The notes: generated by a model not told the origin, from the sequence alone. A stretch of DNA of 64,000 bases from Megaleporinus macrocephalus (GCA_021613375.1 CM038709.1:39143656-39207655), one strand, 5' to 3'; positions 11,965 to 23,955 are shown, counted from the stretch's first letter. Numbers and translations are program-made.

Positions 11965-12250
11965 GGGTAAAAACATGTGCTTACATACGTAATCAAGACC
12001 CTGCAATGTTATCTTTAGACCTTCTAGGCTTGAGAACCACCCTACCCAAAACAATTACGACAGGCCCGGTGTACCCAAAATGGCCCAAAGAAGTAGGAAG
12101 GCGGGCCATAAAAGGGATTATGCAGCAGAGACATGATTGAGACCAGGGTGTGAGAGCTCAGAGAAACATTGGTACCGCAATCCCAGGAATAAAAAGCTGA
12201 AACTCTGAACTGGTCTCCCTCTTCATTCTGACGGCAATAACAAAGTTACG
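11965..12250 (+). mobile_element. Possible solo LTR
   Basis: The order of signals resembles an LTR: a TATA-like CCATAAAAGG near 12106, then a polyadenylation signal GGAATAAAAAGC near 12186, then a C/T-rich stretch ending TCTCCCTCTTCATT. I could not fix TG/CA ends or a target duplication and there are no gag/pol remains nearby. A single-copy promoter-like segment is the alternative. Confidence 0.3.
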
Positions 12251-12309
12251 ACATTATTATCAGCCGCCCAACCTCACAACCCTACTAGCTACTAATATAC
12301 CATTCGGTC

Positions 12310-12600
12310 CGCTCAGAGTTTGGGCCTTACTGGCTGAGGTCAGACGAGAAGAGCTTGAAATCTTCACTCCCTGCTTCTCCTAGTGTTTTCTGTGAGTTCT
12401 CATTGTAATGGAAATAATCAGCGTTCTTTTAAACAGCCTTTAGCGGAACAGTAGCCAGACTGATAAGCCACGCCACACCACTGCAGCACGTTTCACAGAT
12501 TAGTCTGTCTGCTGGCTTTGAAGTCATCAGCGTTAGGTGCAGATAATGAAAAGCTGTTGCTCCGAGTTGTTTGCTTCAGAGTTTTACATCAAATCTGTTG
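12310..12600. other. Candidate conserved non-coding block 5
   Basis: Single-copy sequence between repeats containing TGGAAATAATCAGCG and CAGATTAGTCTGTCTG. It lacks reading frames and repeat structure. Conservation is inferred. Confidence 0.3.
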
Positions 12601-12872
12601 TCTCTCATCTTTTGTCTGTGCCCTGTGATATTAGCAGGGCTGATTCAAGTGTGTTTGTTGTTTTCATGCATTCAGAGTGAGGTCTTGTGTAAAATAAAAG
12701 AGTATATGTTTATATATTGCGTAATAGAAGGCAGGCTGCCATATCAGCACTGCATCTGATGTGAAGCTCCGGTGGGGAGTATGCATGTCTTGTTTGAGAG
12801 ATACAGATTGTTTCAGCACAGTATTTAACATTTTTATTTTTAAATGTCATTTCTGTTATTTGATTAATATAC

Positions 12873-13085
12873 ACAGATCAGTCATAATGTTAAAACCGTC
12901 TCCTTGTTTCTACACTCACTCTCCATTTCATCAGCCCCACTTACCATACAGGAGCATTCCAGACTGTAGTCCCTGATTCCTGCAAATATAGTTTATCCCC
13001 TTTCACCCTGTTCTTTCATGGTCAGGACCCCCACAGCACCACCACAGAGCAGGTACTATTAGGGAGGTGGATCATGGTTTTAAGG
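12873..13085 (+). mobile_element. Fold-back element fragment (same family as 24590-25308)
   Basis: Begins with CAGATCAGTCATAATGTTAAAACC. It continues through ACACTCACT, CACTTACCATA-AGGAGC and TTCACCCTGTTCTT to GGTCAGGACCC and the landmark AGCAGGTACTATTAGGGAGGTGGATCAT. The same block, in the same order, occurs at 24595-24720 (left arm), inverted at 25080-25300 (right arm) and at 49095-49265. Only one arm is present here. Confidence 0.75.
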
Positions 13086-13183
13086 GAGGGAGGTTAAATG
13101 TTGGGAGGAATGTCTACATGCAGCAATTCAAACATACAACAAAGTGAAAGAGTAGACCTGCAGTTACAGTTGCCATGATGTTA

Positions 13184-13696
13184 CACTACCACTCAAATGT
13201 TTAGGATCACTTTAGAAATTTTTGAATGTAACTTACATGCAATTCGCAAATAATATTGCCCATTTCACAATTAGTGTAAGTGTATCAGATGATTTTTAAA
13301 GAATAAAAATGTTTGTATTAAAGTCTATTTTTGTATAGAGGCTTATTTTGCATATAGTCCTATTAATCGCAATTCTCAGTCCTCTGTCTAAATCTCCTGG
13401 TATGGCCACCAATCCAAGTTAAGGATGTTATTGGGCTAATTGGTTGTTAGGACACTCTTGCTCAATTGTGATGCACAGCTGAAAAACATTCTACTAATAA
13501 GTGAGTATAAAAGGGAGAACAACATTCTAGGTTAGTTTAGTATCTGAAGATCAGCAGTTGATGGCTTGCTGACCGACTCAAAATGACCAGAAAGAAACAA
13601 CTTTCTTTAGAGACCAGTCAGTCCATTGTTGTGTTAAGGAAGGAAGATTGAAAACAAGAACATTTCACTGTGATCCCAAACTTTTGAGCAGTAGTG
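13184..13696 (+). mobile_element. Tc1/mariner non-autonomous element, 513 bp
   Basis: TA flanks both ends (13182-13183, 13697-13698). Inverted termini are CACTACCACTCAAATGTTTA and, reverse-complemented from the right, CACTACTGCTCAAAAGTTTG. Near the right end, ATGACCAGAAAGAAACAAC opens a short frame MTRKKQLSLETSQSIVVLRK followed by a stop. This matches the N-terminal start of Tc1 transposases. The catalytic domain has been lost, so this is a deletion derivative. Confidence 0.9.
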
Positions 13697-13699
13697 TAT

Positions 13700-14590
13700 A
13701 TTCTAAATAGCTTGTAAATCATTAATATATATATTTTTCTAAGTTACTAGTTGTTTAATGTAGCTACTTGTAAGATTGTTAGTTTTAAATATTCCAACAT
13801 GAACTAAACCAACAGAAAGTGACAATATAACTGTTTTAATGTCAAAGACTACTAGAATGGTAAGGAGTGAAGAGGGACTGTGCTGTGCTGCTTTGATGGT
13901 ATGTTTTCTGCTGCTGCTCTTTGGAGTATGAACTCCACAGGTTGTGTCATCTTAAACGTTGCAGTACATTGCAAGTGAGCCCAATTATCCAAACACCAGA
14001 ACTGAAAAGAATGAATTAGAGATAGTAAGAGTATAGCAAAGAAATAAAAGTACTAATTGGATTAGTAATACATGCATGTTATAATAATTGCAATAATAGT
14101 ACTAATAACAGTAATATGTAAGTATTTATAATTACTTATTACTTTTTAATAACTAATATTTTTTGCAGTTAATATTTTTTTAAATACTGATTTTTAAATT
14201 TCCAAAATAGTGTCATAATTAAACTTGTTCCCTGCAGATGAGGATGTGTTACAAGTGTTGTAGTTACATTTGAACTGAAGTTATATGCCCCAGTGAGGAG
14301 GGGGTACCCACCATTATTAGCTTTATACTAGCATATAATAGGAAAACTGCTTTTTTTCTATATAGAATGGCTTCACAATAAAGTTTTGTTATTTAATGTT
14401 GTATGAATATATGATAAAGCATAGGATTTAATTTTTTATGGTGGTTCATTCCAGGTAGTCATATGTTCTACATTGTATTTTATGTTGATAAAGTTCTCTG
14501 TACTCTCCTATCTGACTGCAGATAGTTCTGTTTAATAACGATGATGATTTTAATTTTAATTCTTATTTCATTGTAGATATGTCTACGTTA
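13700..14590. other. AT-rich stretch without recognised feature
   Basis: Stops are frequent in all frames; no tandem or inverted structure is visible by eye. Confidence 0.6.
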
Positions 14591-15720
14591 TGAGCTGAAT
14601 AATAGACAGAAACGCTTTCTCATTTGAGGAAACTGAATGGTCTGCAGACCTTTTCAGATGAATAGCTCTCTAAATGTGGACGCTGTGTAGTATAGACAGG
14701 CAATAAAGCCACAATGCTAATCAAAGTAGTAGGTGGTGGGGTTAGGTGTCTAACTGAGTGCTGCAGCTCACAGCCAGAGATGTGTTTTCACCTCACAGCA
14801 CGTCTTCATTTACACAGCTTGCTGACAACCGTATTGTTGTTGGAGGCTTTATGGAAAGGTCGCTCTTGAACATGTGTCCTCAATAAAATAGTCCGTGTAT
14901 CTTCAGTGAAAATCATCCCAAAAGCAGCCGAATGTGTCTTGTGGAATGAAAGAAAGAAGTGTGATGGCCATGTACCCCCTCCCGATTCTGCGCCACTGAT
15001 AACGAGAAGTTTCCAGTTAAGATGTTCTTGTCTAATTAAATACCGACACAGCAGGTGCAATCTCTTGCTTTAGTCTTGCATTGCTTTATTATGACAAATG
15101 TTTTGTCAGTTCAAAAAAAAAAGAAGAAAAAAAGGAGAAGCATGATGTTCACGCGGCGGAGAATAAAGCCGACTTCTGTATTAAGATGCAGGAGCTCATT
15201 AGCAGGCAATTTGTTCGGGTGGAACATCTGAGGCACTCTGACATTCAGGTCAGGTGGCTGGCGGTTCACCTCAGCTGTGAACTTGAGCCGGGATTTACTG
15301 AGTTTTCCAGATGCGCAATAGGGAACGTAGCTTTTCCGGCCGCGACTGTTCAGATGGCTGAGCGTTCTTCCCATGCAGAACATGTTCGCCTCTGCTCCGC
15401 CCCACAGCGCACTAAATGGTGCCATAATAACAAGCCATGGTCTTGAATGTCAATGAAACCAAAGGGCTCTTCGTTGGCTTTGCGGGCCGCGAAGGGAGTC
15501 GCACTTGGGTCAGCGTTGGTGGGGCGACCTCGCGGAACTATTGGCTGCTTCAGGTTCCTGGGGCTACAGATCCCTGAGGAATCATCCTGTGTGTGGAAGG
15601 CTGAAGTGGTGCTGCAAAGCGCCTTTCCTTTTTCGAAAGTCCACAGGGGTGAGTCAAGGGTTAGCAGAGACATGTGGAGCTTCTACTGGGTGCTATCACA
15701 AATTGGTGTGAGACTGTGAC
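14590..15720. other. Candidate conserved non-coding block 6
   Basis: About 1.1 kb of single-copy, CpG-containing sequence; a purine-rich A/G tract near 15113-15140 divides it. The parts around 14950-15060 and 15140-15560 are the most CNE-like by texture. Frames of 68-121 codons on both strands overlap one another and show no domain. Confidence 0.35.
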
Positions 15721-15854
15721 CTGGGTCAGAAAGGTCATACATGTTGTTTTGAGGGCTGAGCAAAAGATAAGTGTCCTCTATTGTGCAGCCATATCTAGTA
15801 CAGCGTTGAGGCTATAACAGATACAACCTTGTATGGACAAACTTCTTCCTGCAT

Positions 15855-16377
15855 GTCGAGTCACATTATTATGACACTAAGCGTGTAGGTGGCAGTGTTA
15901 TGGTCTGGGGAATGTTTTTGTGGCATTCTCTGGACCCACTCGTTCATGTGGAGGACACTCTCAACTGATTTGGGTATGAATCCTTCCTTGAAGATCATGT
16001 ACACCATACATGCTGATTATCTTTACTGGGGCGGATGGGATCTTCCAGAAAGACATTGCGACACGTCACATGATTAGAAATGTCCCACATTGGTTGGAAG
16101 AGCTGACCAAGACTTCCAAGTACTACCCTGGACCTTAAATTCTACAGACTTGAAACCAATTGGAGCATCTGTGGGATCATCTGGATGGTGGTGTTGGCTC
16201 CATGGATCCTCCCCATGTGCCCTCCAGCAGCTGTGGGATGGACTACAGTCAGCATGGCTTTAGATGCCTGTGATGACCTACCAGAACCTTTTTGAGTCTC
16301 CCATCTTGCTATTATATTATTATATAGATTATTATATGATATTATATAATAATATGACTCGACTGTGAGCTTGAATA
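15855..16377 (+). pseudogene. Tc1/mariner transposase remnant within its element
   Basis: Terminal inverted repeats (GTCGAGTCACATTATTATGA at the left; the right end TCATAATAATATGACTCGAC-like near 16358-16373) enclose a plus-strand transposase relic. Translation from 15889 gives GSVMVWGMFLWHSLDPLV, which is the GSVMVWG block just before the second catalytic aspartate of Tc1 proteins. Further on come a decayed QDNAPCH-like stretch (FQKDIATRH, near 16044) and NQLEHLWDHL near 16155, which corresponds to the NPIEHLWD block with the third acidic residue. Stops and frame shifts separate these blocks. The N-terminal DNA-binding half is absent. The family is that of 4756-5214. Confidence 0.85.
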
Positions 16378-17157
16378 ATTTTGAAGTGCAGGTTGCATCA
16401 GGATTTGTCCTCTGTGCTGTGAATTACCTACTGCTTGTCGCAATAACAGCCTTTTTAGACAAAATTAGTAGATTTCACGTAAGCCTACAGCAATACTGTG
16501 TGCAGTAATGGACAAGACTCAGGCCAAACTCGTCCACCTTCTTGAGTCTGGCAGGAGGCCACAGCAAAACACTGACCAGCAGATTTAGAAGCTGATCCAA
16601 GCCTCAGGATGTATGCATCATAAAAAAGAAAGAACACTAAACTGATATGCACAAGGGCATGCAAATGCATGTACATCCCATTTTCAGCCTCCACACATTC
16701 ATCTAAGGCTTGCAGCTTCCGTTTCACATACTGTAAGCATGTGCTGTCAATGTAACTTGTTATGTGTGTTCTTTGTTGGAACTGTTGCACCTAAAAGCCC
16801 TCTTTAGTGACCCAATAACGTATATCTATCTGTTCCGTCCATCCAAATTGGTTGTTAATATGCTGTACTGTGATGTTTGTATTGCAATATTGTATATAAA
16901 TATACTATGTACACTACCTGTGGTGATTTAATGCATGCACTTAACTGGGCTGAAGCCCAGTGGCCCTAAGCAATTCAGGCCCTCTGCCATTTTATTATAA
17001 GATTTATTTTTATTTATTTATTGATCGCAGATTTACCCAGTCAAATGGGATAAGAATTTTTACGGTGATCCATTTTTTTTAAGATAATACTTTTTTGTCA
17101 GCTGTTCAGATCTTCAAGCCTTCAGTTTGTTGTCTTTGTTCAAATTTGCAGCTCCAG
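16378..17157. other. Stretch with no recognised feature
   Basis: Mixed AT-rich sequence; a 101-codon minus-strand frame (16485-16790) has no motif and is treated as chance. Confidence 0.5.
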
Positions 17158-17368
17158 TTTGGGATGAATGATTAATCGAAATTGAAAATTTCGAAATTGC
17201 GATATGAATGGACGCGATTTTCCAATCGCAAGAGCTGTGTTTTGAATGAGCCAATAGCCTGCAAGTAGGACCAGGGAAAAATCAACCTAACAAAAAAAAA
17301 AAAAAAAAAAAAAAAACACGTGTGAACTGCCTGCTGTTGACCAATCAGAAGTGTCACATTAAATAAAG

Positions 17369-17402
<34 letters not shown>

Positions 17403-17735
17403 AAAATAACGATCTCTATGCAATCTTGATTATGCTGTGAAGACAAAAATAATGTTAGTTTACTCTGAAAAAATGTCTTAATATGTGTTTTATCATTAAG
17501 TTCTGTCCAATAATAAATAAAAGCTGTGACACTTTGATAAATGTGATTTGAAGATATATATATATATATATATGTAGAAGTTTATAATTATATTTGATAG
17601 ATATTTATAACACTAATACAGGTTTAGGATTTATTGGATTAAAAATAATGACAATTTAAATCGCAATCGCAATATTCTGTGAAAAAATCGGAATTATCGG
17701 ATTAATCGGATATTTTGCCCAAATCGTGCAGCCCT
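17158..17735. mobile_element. hAT-type MITE, 578 bp
   Basis: The 8-bp target duplication AGCTCCAG is perfect at 17150-17157 and 17736-17743. The reverse-complemented right end AGGGCTGCACGATTTGGGC matches a degraded left end TTTGGGATGAATGATTAATC. The interior is full of AATCG/CGATT motifs, as in the teleost MITEs that begin with AGGGCTGCACGATT. It carries a poly-A tract near 17288-17316 and a (CT)n tract at 17372-17401. Non-coding. Confidence 0.85.
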
Positions 17736-17743
17736 AGCTCCAG

Positions 17744-18670
17744 TTATGGATAAAACATAAAAACGTGAGCAATTTAAAGTGAGAGTGTTTCCTGTAGGGT
17801 CTGTCATCTTCATCCAAAGCCAAATAAACGTGTTGCTGCCAGTTTCTGGCAATTTTGGTAGCTAAAACAAGTTTTGTGGAAATGTCAACGCGAACGGCAA
17901 CTGTTACTTGGGTATATACCTTTAAAGTATAAATTAGCTTTGGTTTCCATCTTTGTTCATCCTTTGTAGCTAGTCGATTGGGCAGAGCAGACACTGCTTC
18001 ATAGTAAATGTGAGGCAGTGTTAGTTTTTCGAACATCAGTTTTGAATAAATGTAGAGGACATATCATGTTTGGTATCAGCTACTCTGCTCGAACTCACTG
18101 TTTTCCAGCTACAAGACACAAGTGAGGCTGACACTGGTTTCTTGTTTGCCAGCATTTTATTTATTTTATGGTGCAGCAGTTACAGACAGCAGAATACAGC
18201 TGTGGTACCATTTAGGGTGGACTGGGAAATTCAGAAGAGCACTTGATGAAGTGAACTTCAACTTTGATTGGGAGTGGACAGCAAATTTCAATGATTTAGA
18301 GTAGGGTTTAAGTGAAGTGCAGGGATGTTCCAGTGTATCTACCTTCAAACAAAGGTTTGAAGTTTTTTGGACACAGTGTGTAAGTAGATTCCATGAGCAC
18401 TTGTAGCCCAAGGGCCTATGACTAACAGTACTGGCCAAATGTTAGACCAGTTCACACCTGGCAGCCCCAGTGACAGAACAACTTTGACAGCTGATGTTCC
18501 CTCAGTGTCTTGACATTCTTTTGTATAGCCAATATTACTAGCAAGTGTATAGCCATCATTCCTAAAATCAAAGCTATGTGCCAAAGCAACATTGTACACA
18601 TCAACAAGAACACAGGCTTCAAGTAATCCCAACCAGCACCACAACTCTTTTCCTATAAAGCATGTTTCTC
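17744..18670. other. Stretch with no recognised feature
   Basis: Frames of 60-100 codons on both strands lack motifs. No termini are seen. It may hold a diverged repeat that I cannot identify. Confidence 0.45.
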
Positions 18671-18679
18671 CTATCTCTT

Positions 18680-19320
18680 ATTATGAACCAACATGTCCAC
18701 TTAGATTACAAGGTGCTGGCTTACTGTGAGTACCTAGTATGAAAAAGTTACATCAGTAGAGTCTTTTCATACAAAGCTCCCCATCTTTGGAATAACCTTC
18801 CAGTCAGCATTCAGGACTCAATCTCAAGTCTTACATGTTCAGTGGAGAGTTTGGTAATTAGTTTGTCTGTTAGATGAGAGGTGCAGATCTGGGTCACTGA
18901 CGAAGAGTATTATGGTTAACTGAGAATGTTGGTGCTGTCGGTGGACTGGAGGAGCGCTGACATCTCAACAACCCCTCATGTCTTTGTTTCCTTCTGGCTC
19001 TCCCTTTCAGTTATGCTGCAATAGCCAGACCTGCTGTACACTATATTATATATGTTCTCAGTCAACTAACTGTCTGTGCGTTTCTTTTTTGAGCTCAACA
19101 ACTACCCATCCCATGTGTTCTGATGCTGAACAACTAAGGATGGAATCCCCCTTTTTGAGTGTGGTTCCTCTCGAGGTAAGTCCTGGTTCTCCCTCTTTGA
19201 AGGTTTTTTTTTGCCACTATCGATCCAGGCTTGCCCACTGGGGGCTTCAACCCAGATTTTCTGCAAGGCTGTACAAGGTGCATATAAATAAACCAGGACT
19301 TGACCTGACCTCTCACATCA
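18680..19320 (+). mobile_element. Non-LTR retrotransposon (LINE) 3' fragment
   Basis: Around 18765 the plus strand reads SYKAPHLWNNLPVSIQDSIS. This fits the AP-LWN-LP--IR motif at the C-terminus of several LINE reverse transcriptases (CR1/L2/Rex group). A decayed tail follows: GTTCCTCTCGAGG near 19165, GCTTGCCCACTGGGGGC, ATTTTCTGCAAGGCTGTAC and a final GTGCATATAAATAAA. A matching tail lies at 40860-41055. The combination of RT C-terminus and shared tail supports a truncated LINE insertion; the clade is uncertain. Confidence 0.65.
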
Positions 19321-19800
19321 CATAACAACAATTATGGGTCTTCAGATAACTATGAAAAGAAGCTAGCATGGTATTCCCAGCATGGGCATCATGGCAGAGG
19401 CTGTGAAGGGATGGAAGAAGACTTTATTGGGAGAATGAAGAGAAAAACTGAGAGTGACCGAGCAAGACACTGGACAAAAGTAAATCTCGAACTGGCTTTG
19501 CTTGTTGGCGAAGCATAAGAGAGATAAAAGGATGCAAGGCAGTCTCACAGCTAATGGGAAACAAAACAAAACTCCGACAGCAGATTTTTAATCCCTGCCA
19601 ATGTTTTTTAGAAAAGATTGTAGGCTGTAACTTTACCTGTGTCATCCTGGTTTGACAAAGTCCCTTAACATGCAAGAAATCAAAAAGCTGGTTGAGCTCA
19701 CGTCAAATAAACCTTAAAATTTGAACCTAAACACAGAACACTGAAAAAATCAAGTAATATTGCTCCACCTTATAAGCCCACATGGTTCTTTCTTTCAATC
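19321..19800. other. Stretch with no recognised feature
   Basis: No frame with recognisable content and no repeat structure is seen. Confidence 0.5.
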
Positions 19801-19804
19801 CTTT

Positions 19805-20012
19805 TACAGTTAAGACCAAAACCATTCCTGACTTTCAATGTAAGTTACTGTAAAGAGGTTTTCTTGTAAGAGCATTTCTATTGGTCTATTCATCATAAAA
19901 CTTGCACAGGACATGAGGAGCAGCTGTCGTGTTCAAATATTATACAAAAATTAAGTTTTTTTTAAAAATTACAAAAAAGTTACATGTTTGTCTTTGGATA
20001 GTGATGATATGC
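19805..20012 (+). mobile_element. MITE family M1, copy A (5'-truncated)
   Basis: Matches the complete copy at 51357-51600 through TTTCAATGTAAGTTA-TGTAAAGAGG, the core CATTTCTATTGGTC-ATTCATCA and the right end TACATGTTTGTCTTTGGATA. The left inverted repeat is missing or too decayed to see. Confidence 0.7.
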
Positions 20013-20640
20013 ATACAGGTACTTATGCATATGCATACAGATCATACTCACTACTTCAAATATTCACAAATAGAAACCCTAATCAGGAGTGTAATCTGTT
20101 GCGTCCATATACCCCCATGTGCACGTGAAGTGGAGTTGGGTTCTGTGCCTTTAGCTCATCAACAAATACACATGTACAGCTGTGCATGAGAAGCCTCAGC
20201 ACGATTTGGATTTACATTGGACCCCGAGAGCCACAAATACTAGTTAAGGGCAAATAATACAAGCACATGATCAAAAACACAACTAAATAAATCAAGTAAC
20301 TTGAATTGAAATAGTTATTTGAAATTTAATGTAATATTCATAGAAAAATCTTCCGGTTTTTGTATTTTAAAAGCTGAAGCTTAAACTTGTGAATCAAAAT
20401 GTCTAATATTAAGAAAAACATGCATTCATGTCTCTAGACATTCCTCTCTATATCACTGCTCTTAAGCTCTGATTCATAGAGCTAAATTAAAAACAACATC
20501 TTAAAACCTCCGGAAACCTCAGACAGTCAAGTTATCCATCTTCTTTGGTCACTTCTTCCAACCTGTTGCGAAGCTCAGTGAGTGACCTCTTGCTCTTGCT
20601 GATCAACCCTGGAAGCTTTAGCCGGGTTCTCCGCAGAATT
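20013..20640. other. Stretch with no recognised feature
   Basis: AT-rich, many stops. Confidence 0.5.
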
Positions 20641-20940
20641 GAATAGGAAGTAGGCCGGATAATTTAAGTATTCCAGACTGAGCCCGTCAGGCCATTAGTG
20701 GCCATTAAGACCTGTCTGCAGAAAGCTGCTGTCGGCTTTCTCGGCTGAGAGCGGAGGCGACTGACAGGTAAGGGAGAGGAAAATAGAAGCTATGTCAATG
20801 ATCCTTCTGTATCCCCCACCCTCCTCCCCCACTTCCCTCCGGGTCTTGGCTTCTTTTAGAATCCTCGTTCCTGCGGACATGTTGGAGGACATCTGCGGGG
20901 AGTTGGAGGTGTTAATTGGAGTGTTGATAGGTATGCGGCT
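20640..20940. other. Candidate conserved non-coding block 7
   Basis: Dense single-copy sequence. It contains a good splice-donor consensus CTGACAGGTAAGG at 20760-20772, with a 17-codon open stretch upstream. A 65-codon minus frame (20695-20892) covers much of it. I cannot choose between an enhancer and an exon of a non-coding RNA. Confidence 0.35.
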
Positions 20941-22514
20941 AGTACTCTACATGTTGTAAAGGGCACCCTCATTCATTCCCCCTGACCCTCCGTCCTCCCA
21001 CACAGGCATTCCATTCTTTCCCCCTTCTGCCAGACGCCATTGTTTCTCCTTCTCAGTAGATCTCTGAGGTTATGTGGCATTTTGTAAAGGCTGGAATCAG
21101 CAGTATACTTCATGCGAAGAAATAAACCCGTCCTCCAAACCTGCTTTTATAGTACTCGTTATGCTTAAGAAGAGTTCAGTGTACAGAGTTCATCTCAGCA
21201 GTGCTAGAAACCTGCTTTAAGCAATGGACCAATCACAGTCGGGGAGAGGTCTCTCAACAAGTCAGCGATTAGAGGTGCTGTTTGGCTATAGTAGGTAGGT
21301 AATAGTCCTGACCCACAGTGTTTCTGTAAACTGAGCCTCAATATATCTTAATTATTTTACATAATATAGAAAAATATAATAATACATATTGAAAGAAATT
21401 CAGAACTATAAGAAACATGCTGATTATAGACACAAAACAACTCATTTGAAAACTTTTGTCCACTGCCTACCATCCCTGAACCATAGATATACAAAGATTC
21501 GGCATTAGGTTCAGCTAGACACTCCAACCGCCACCTTTTTGGGGCAGCCAACATTGCTATTGCTCTACAGGATGTGAGTTTAAGAAAGATACAGTCCAAA
21601 ATTCTTGCACTCAGACACTGTAACAAGATCATAGAACTGAGAGAACGCAGTGATACACACTCATGTTTGTGAGATGTTTATGTGTAAATTTGACCACGTG
21701 CTTGGAAAAAACACAGAGAACACTCATTGGTATGACTGTCTTCCTCATTTAATAACCTTTACATAGGATATTAACTCAATGTGTTATAGTTATAGTGATA
21801 TATTTCCATTGATTGTTATTGCTGAGTAAACAGGGGCACTTAGAAGTCCTTCACACATTTAGAAATCTGATGATCTGTGTGTTTGCATTTCTACCAGAGC
21901 CCTGAACTCTGTTTTTTTTATGTTAGGTGACTAGATAAGGTCTAGATGGGTCTTCAGTTTGTGGTCAGTCAAACCCAAATTTGGAACTGTAGGCCTAAGA
22001 CGTTTCTCAAAAATTGCTACTCTTTGTTCACCAAAGTGAGATGTGCTAATAGCATAACGGCTGTTACACACACGCACATTTCTTTGTATGATTTATTAGG
22101 ACTACAGTAAATTAATTTGATCATGTGTGTTTTATGTGCTGAGCACTGAAAATGCAACATTATTTTATTTGCTCTCTGTTCAATTCGTATTACTTTTTTC
22201 CCAGCAACAAAAACTGACTGATCAATTACAGTCACTTCTGGTGTTGGCATGATGACATCCGAGCTGACAGAGCAGCTCAGTTAACACATAGAACCTTTTT
22301 ACAAAAGAATCAGAATCTCCAAAAACATCTTAAACTAAGCCATAAACTACTTTTTTTGTCCAGAATGGACTGTAGTCTAGTGTAACTGTTTATCTGATCT
22401 ACCGGGAACAAAGAATCTGATCTCATTTGCACTTAAAAGACATTCAGTCTGTTTGATGTGTGCGTTATTTACTCATCCATTTATTCATCTTCTAAACAGT
22501 TCATCCTTCTGCGT
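20941..22514. other. Stretch with no recognised feature
   Basis: Single-copy-looking sequence becoming AT-rich after 21330. No frames with motifs, no termini. Confidence 0.45.
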
Positions 22515-22910
22515 TAGGTTTATCCTAAACCTCACCCTGGTCCTAATCCTTAATCTAACCTTAACATTAACCCAAAGCCTAATCCTTACCCTTACACTGC
22601 CACTAATCCTCATCCTAAACTTAACTTTAACCCAAAACCTAATCCTGACGCTACCCAGGCACTAATCCTGACTATAACCTTAATTTAACCCAAAACCTAG
22701 TCCTGACCCTCACCTTGGCACTAATCCTGACCCTAACCTTAACTTTAACCCAAAGCCTAATCCCAACCCTAACCTCCACCCATAACCTATTCCAGACTCT
22801 GACTCTAACTTTACCTAACATTATATAAACCCTAATCTTAGCCCTCACCTTGGCACTAATCCTGACCCTAAACTTAATTTTAACCCAAAGCCTAATCCTG
22901 ACCCTGCGTC
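22515..22910 (+). repeat. Telomere-like 60-bp minisatellite, left arm (CCTAA-type strand)
   Basis: Built from degenerate CCTAAC/CTTAAC hexamers organised in a unit of about 60 bp. The landmark CCCAAARCCTA recurs at 22571, 22631, 22689, 22749 and 22884. Continuous Leu/Thr-rich frames (NLTLTQ-like) on the plus strand and Val/Arg frames on the minus strand come from the period being a multiple of three. They are not genes. Its inverted partner is at 23726-23955. Confidence 0.9.
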
Positions 22911-23725
22911 TCCAACAATGGCTCACAGTTAGTTTAGACCCCTGCAGTGAGTCCTGCACAGTGTCTCAGTTTACCTGCTTTGAGGATAATAAAGGATATT
23001 CTGCCTTCTTTGTTCATTTAAAATGTAAAATTACAAAAACAATCAAACAAAATGCAGTGGGCGGATTTAGCCCTAGGAACAGACAGAAATTGGACCCCCT
23101 GGATGCACATTTGGTGATTACCCTTCAGATATATATATATATGGTGGTCAATAACTAATATTTCATGTTTTGAGATTGTTCTAAAAACAGTATACGCTTA
23201 TTTAATTAATCTTCTTTATTATATTACATGAAATTCTCGTTTTATTAGCAGGTAATATTGCTTGTTTTAAGTCGGTAAAATACACAGAGGAACCTCTTCT
23301 CCAAAAAATATAATTATTTTTTTCATACCAGTCTTTTACCAGTTGTGTAACCATGACCGATGGGATGGAGCTGAATTTGCATTATTGTTAAAAAATCTAA
23401 ATAATATTTTTTTGTAACATATACAAACATTTCACAGCATATTATTGAAAATCAGTGCATATAGTACATCTAATTCATATTTCTCATGGCACCCTTGGCG
23501 GCTGTCCACCTCTGGTTGTTAGTATATGTACCAAGTAGTGTTAGCTTGTTTGTAGCTAATATATTTTGTATTTTGATCACTAAATGACCTCATAATTCAG
23601 AAAATCCAGTCATGTTCAAATAACAGCAATTTGAGTCAAAATCTCTCAGGCCAAGAGTTCCTTATGTGTAAATGATGCTGTCATGTTTCTGGACTCATTC
23701 TCCATCTCCATTGAATCCATTGACT
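22911..23725. other. Spacer between the two telomere-like arms
   Basis: About 800 bp of AT-rich unique sequence with a short TA run near 23130. No frame with recognisable content. Confidence 0.6.
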
Positions 23726-23955
23726 CAGGATTAGGTTTAAGGTTTGGGTCAAGATTACTTCCAGGGCAAGGTTTAGGATTAGGTTTTGGGCTGAAGTTAA
23801 GGTTAGGGTAAGGATTAGGACCAGGGTGAGGTTTAGGATTAGGTTTTGGGCTAAAGCTAAGTTCAGGGTCAGGATTAGGGCCAGGGTAAGAGTCAGGAAA
23901 AGGTTTTGGGTTAAAGTTAAGGTTAGAGTCAAAATTAGGCTTTAGGTTAAACCCT
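23726..23955 (-). repeat. Telomere-like 60-bp minisatellite, right arm (TTAGG-type strand)
   Basis: Reverse complement of the family at 22515-22910. CCAGGG lies at 23761, 23821 and 23881, an exact 60-bp period, and GGTTTTGGG recurs in each unit. Poly-(LTL) frames on the minus strand are artefacts of the repeat. Confidence 0.9.

Noticed and set aside
12870..13700. One large element spanning the fold-back arm and the Tc1 copy
   Set aside because: The Tc1 copy has its own TA-flanked inverted ends at 13184-13696, so they are separate insertions.
22515..22960. Interstitial telomere marking an ancient chromosome fusion
   Set aside because: Hexamers are degenerate, the unit is 60 bp, and the orientation of the two arms is the reverse of a fusion point.
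22453..23932. Leu/Thr-rich frames read as membrane proteins
   Set aside because: They are translations of CCTAAC-type repeats; hydrophobicity comes from the repeat and not from selection.
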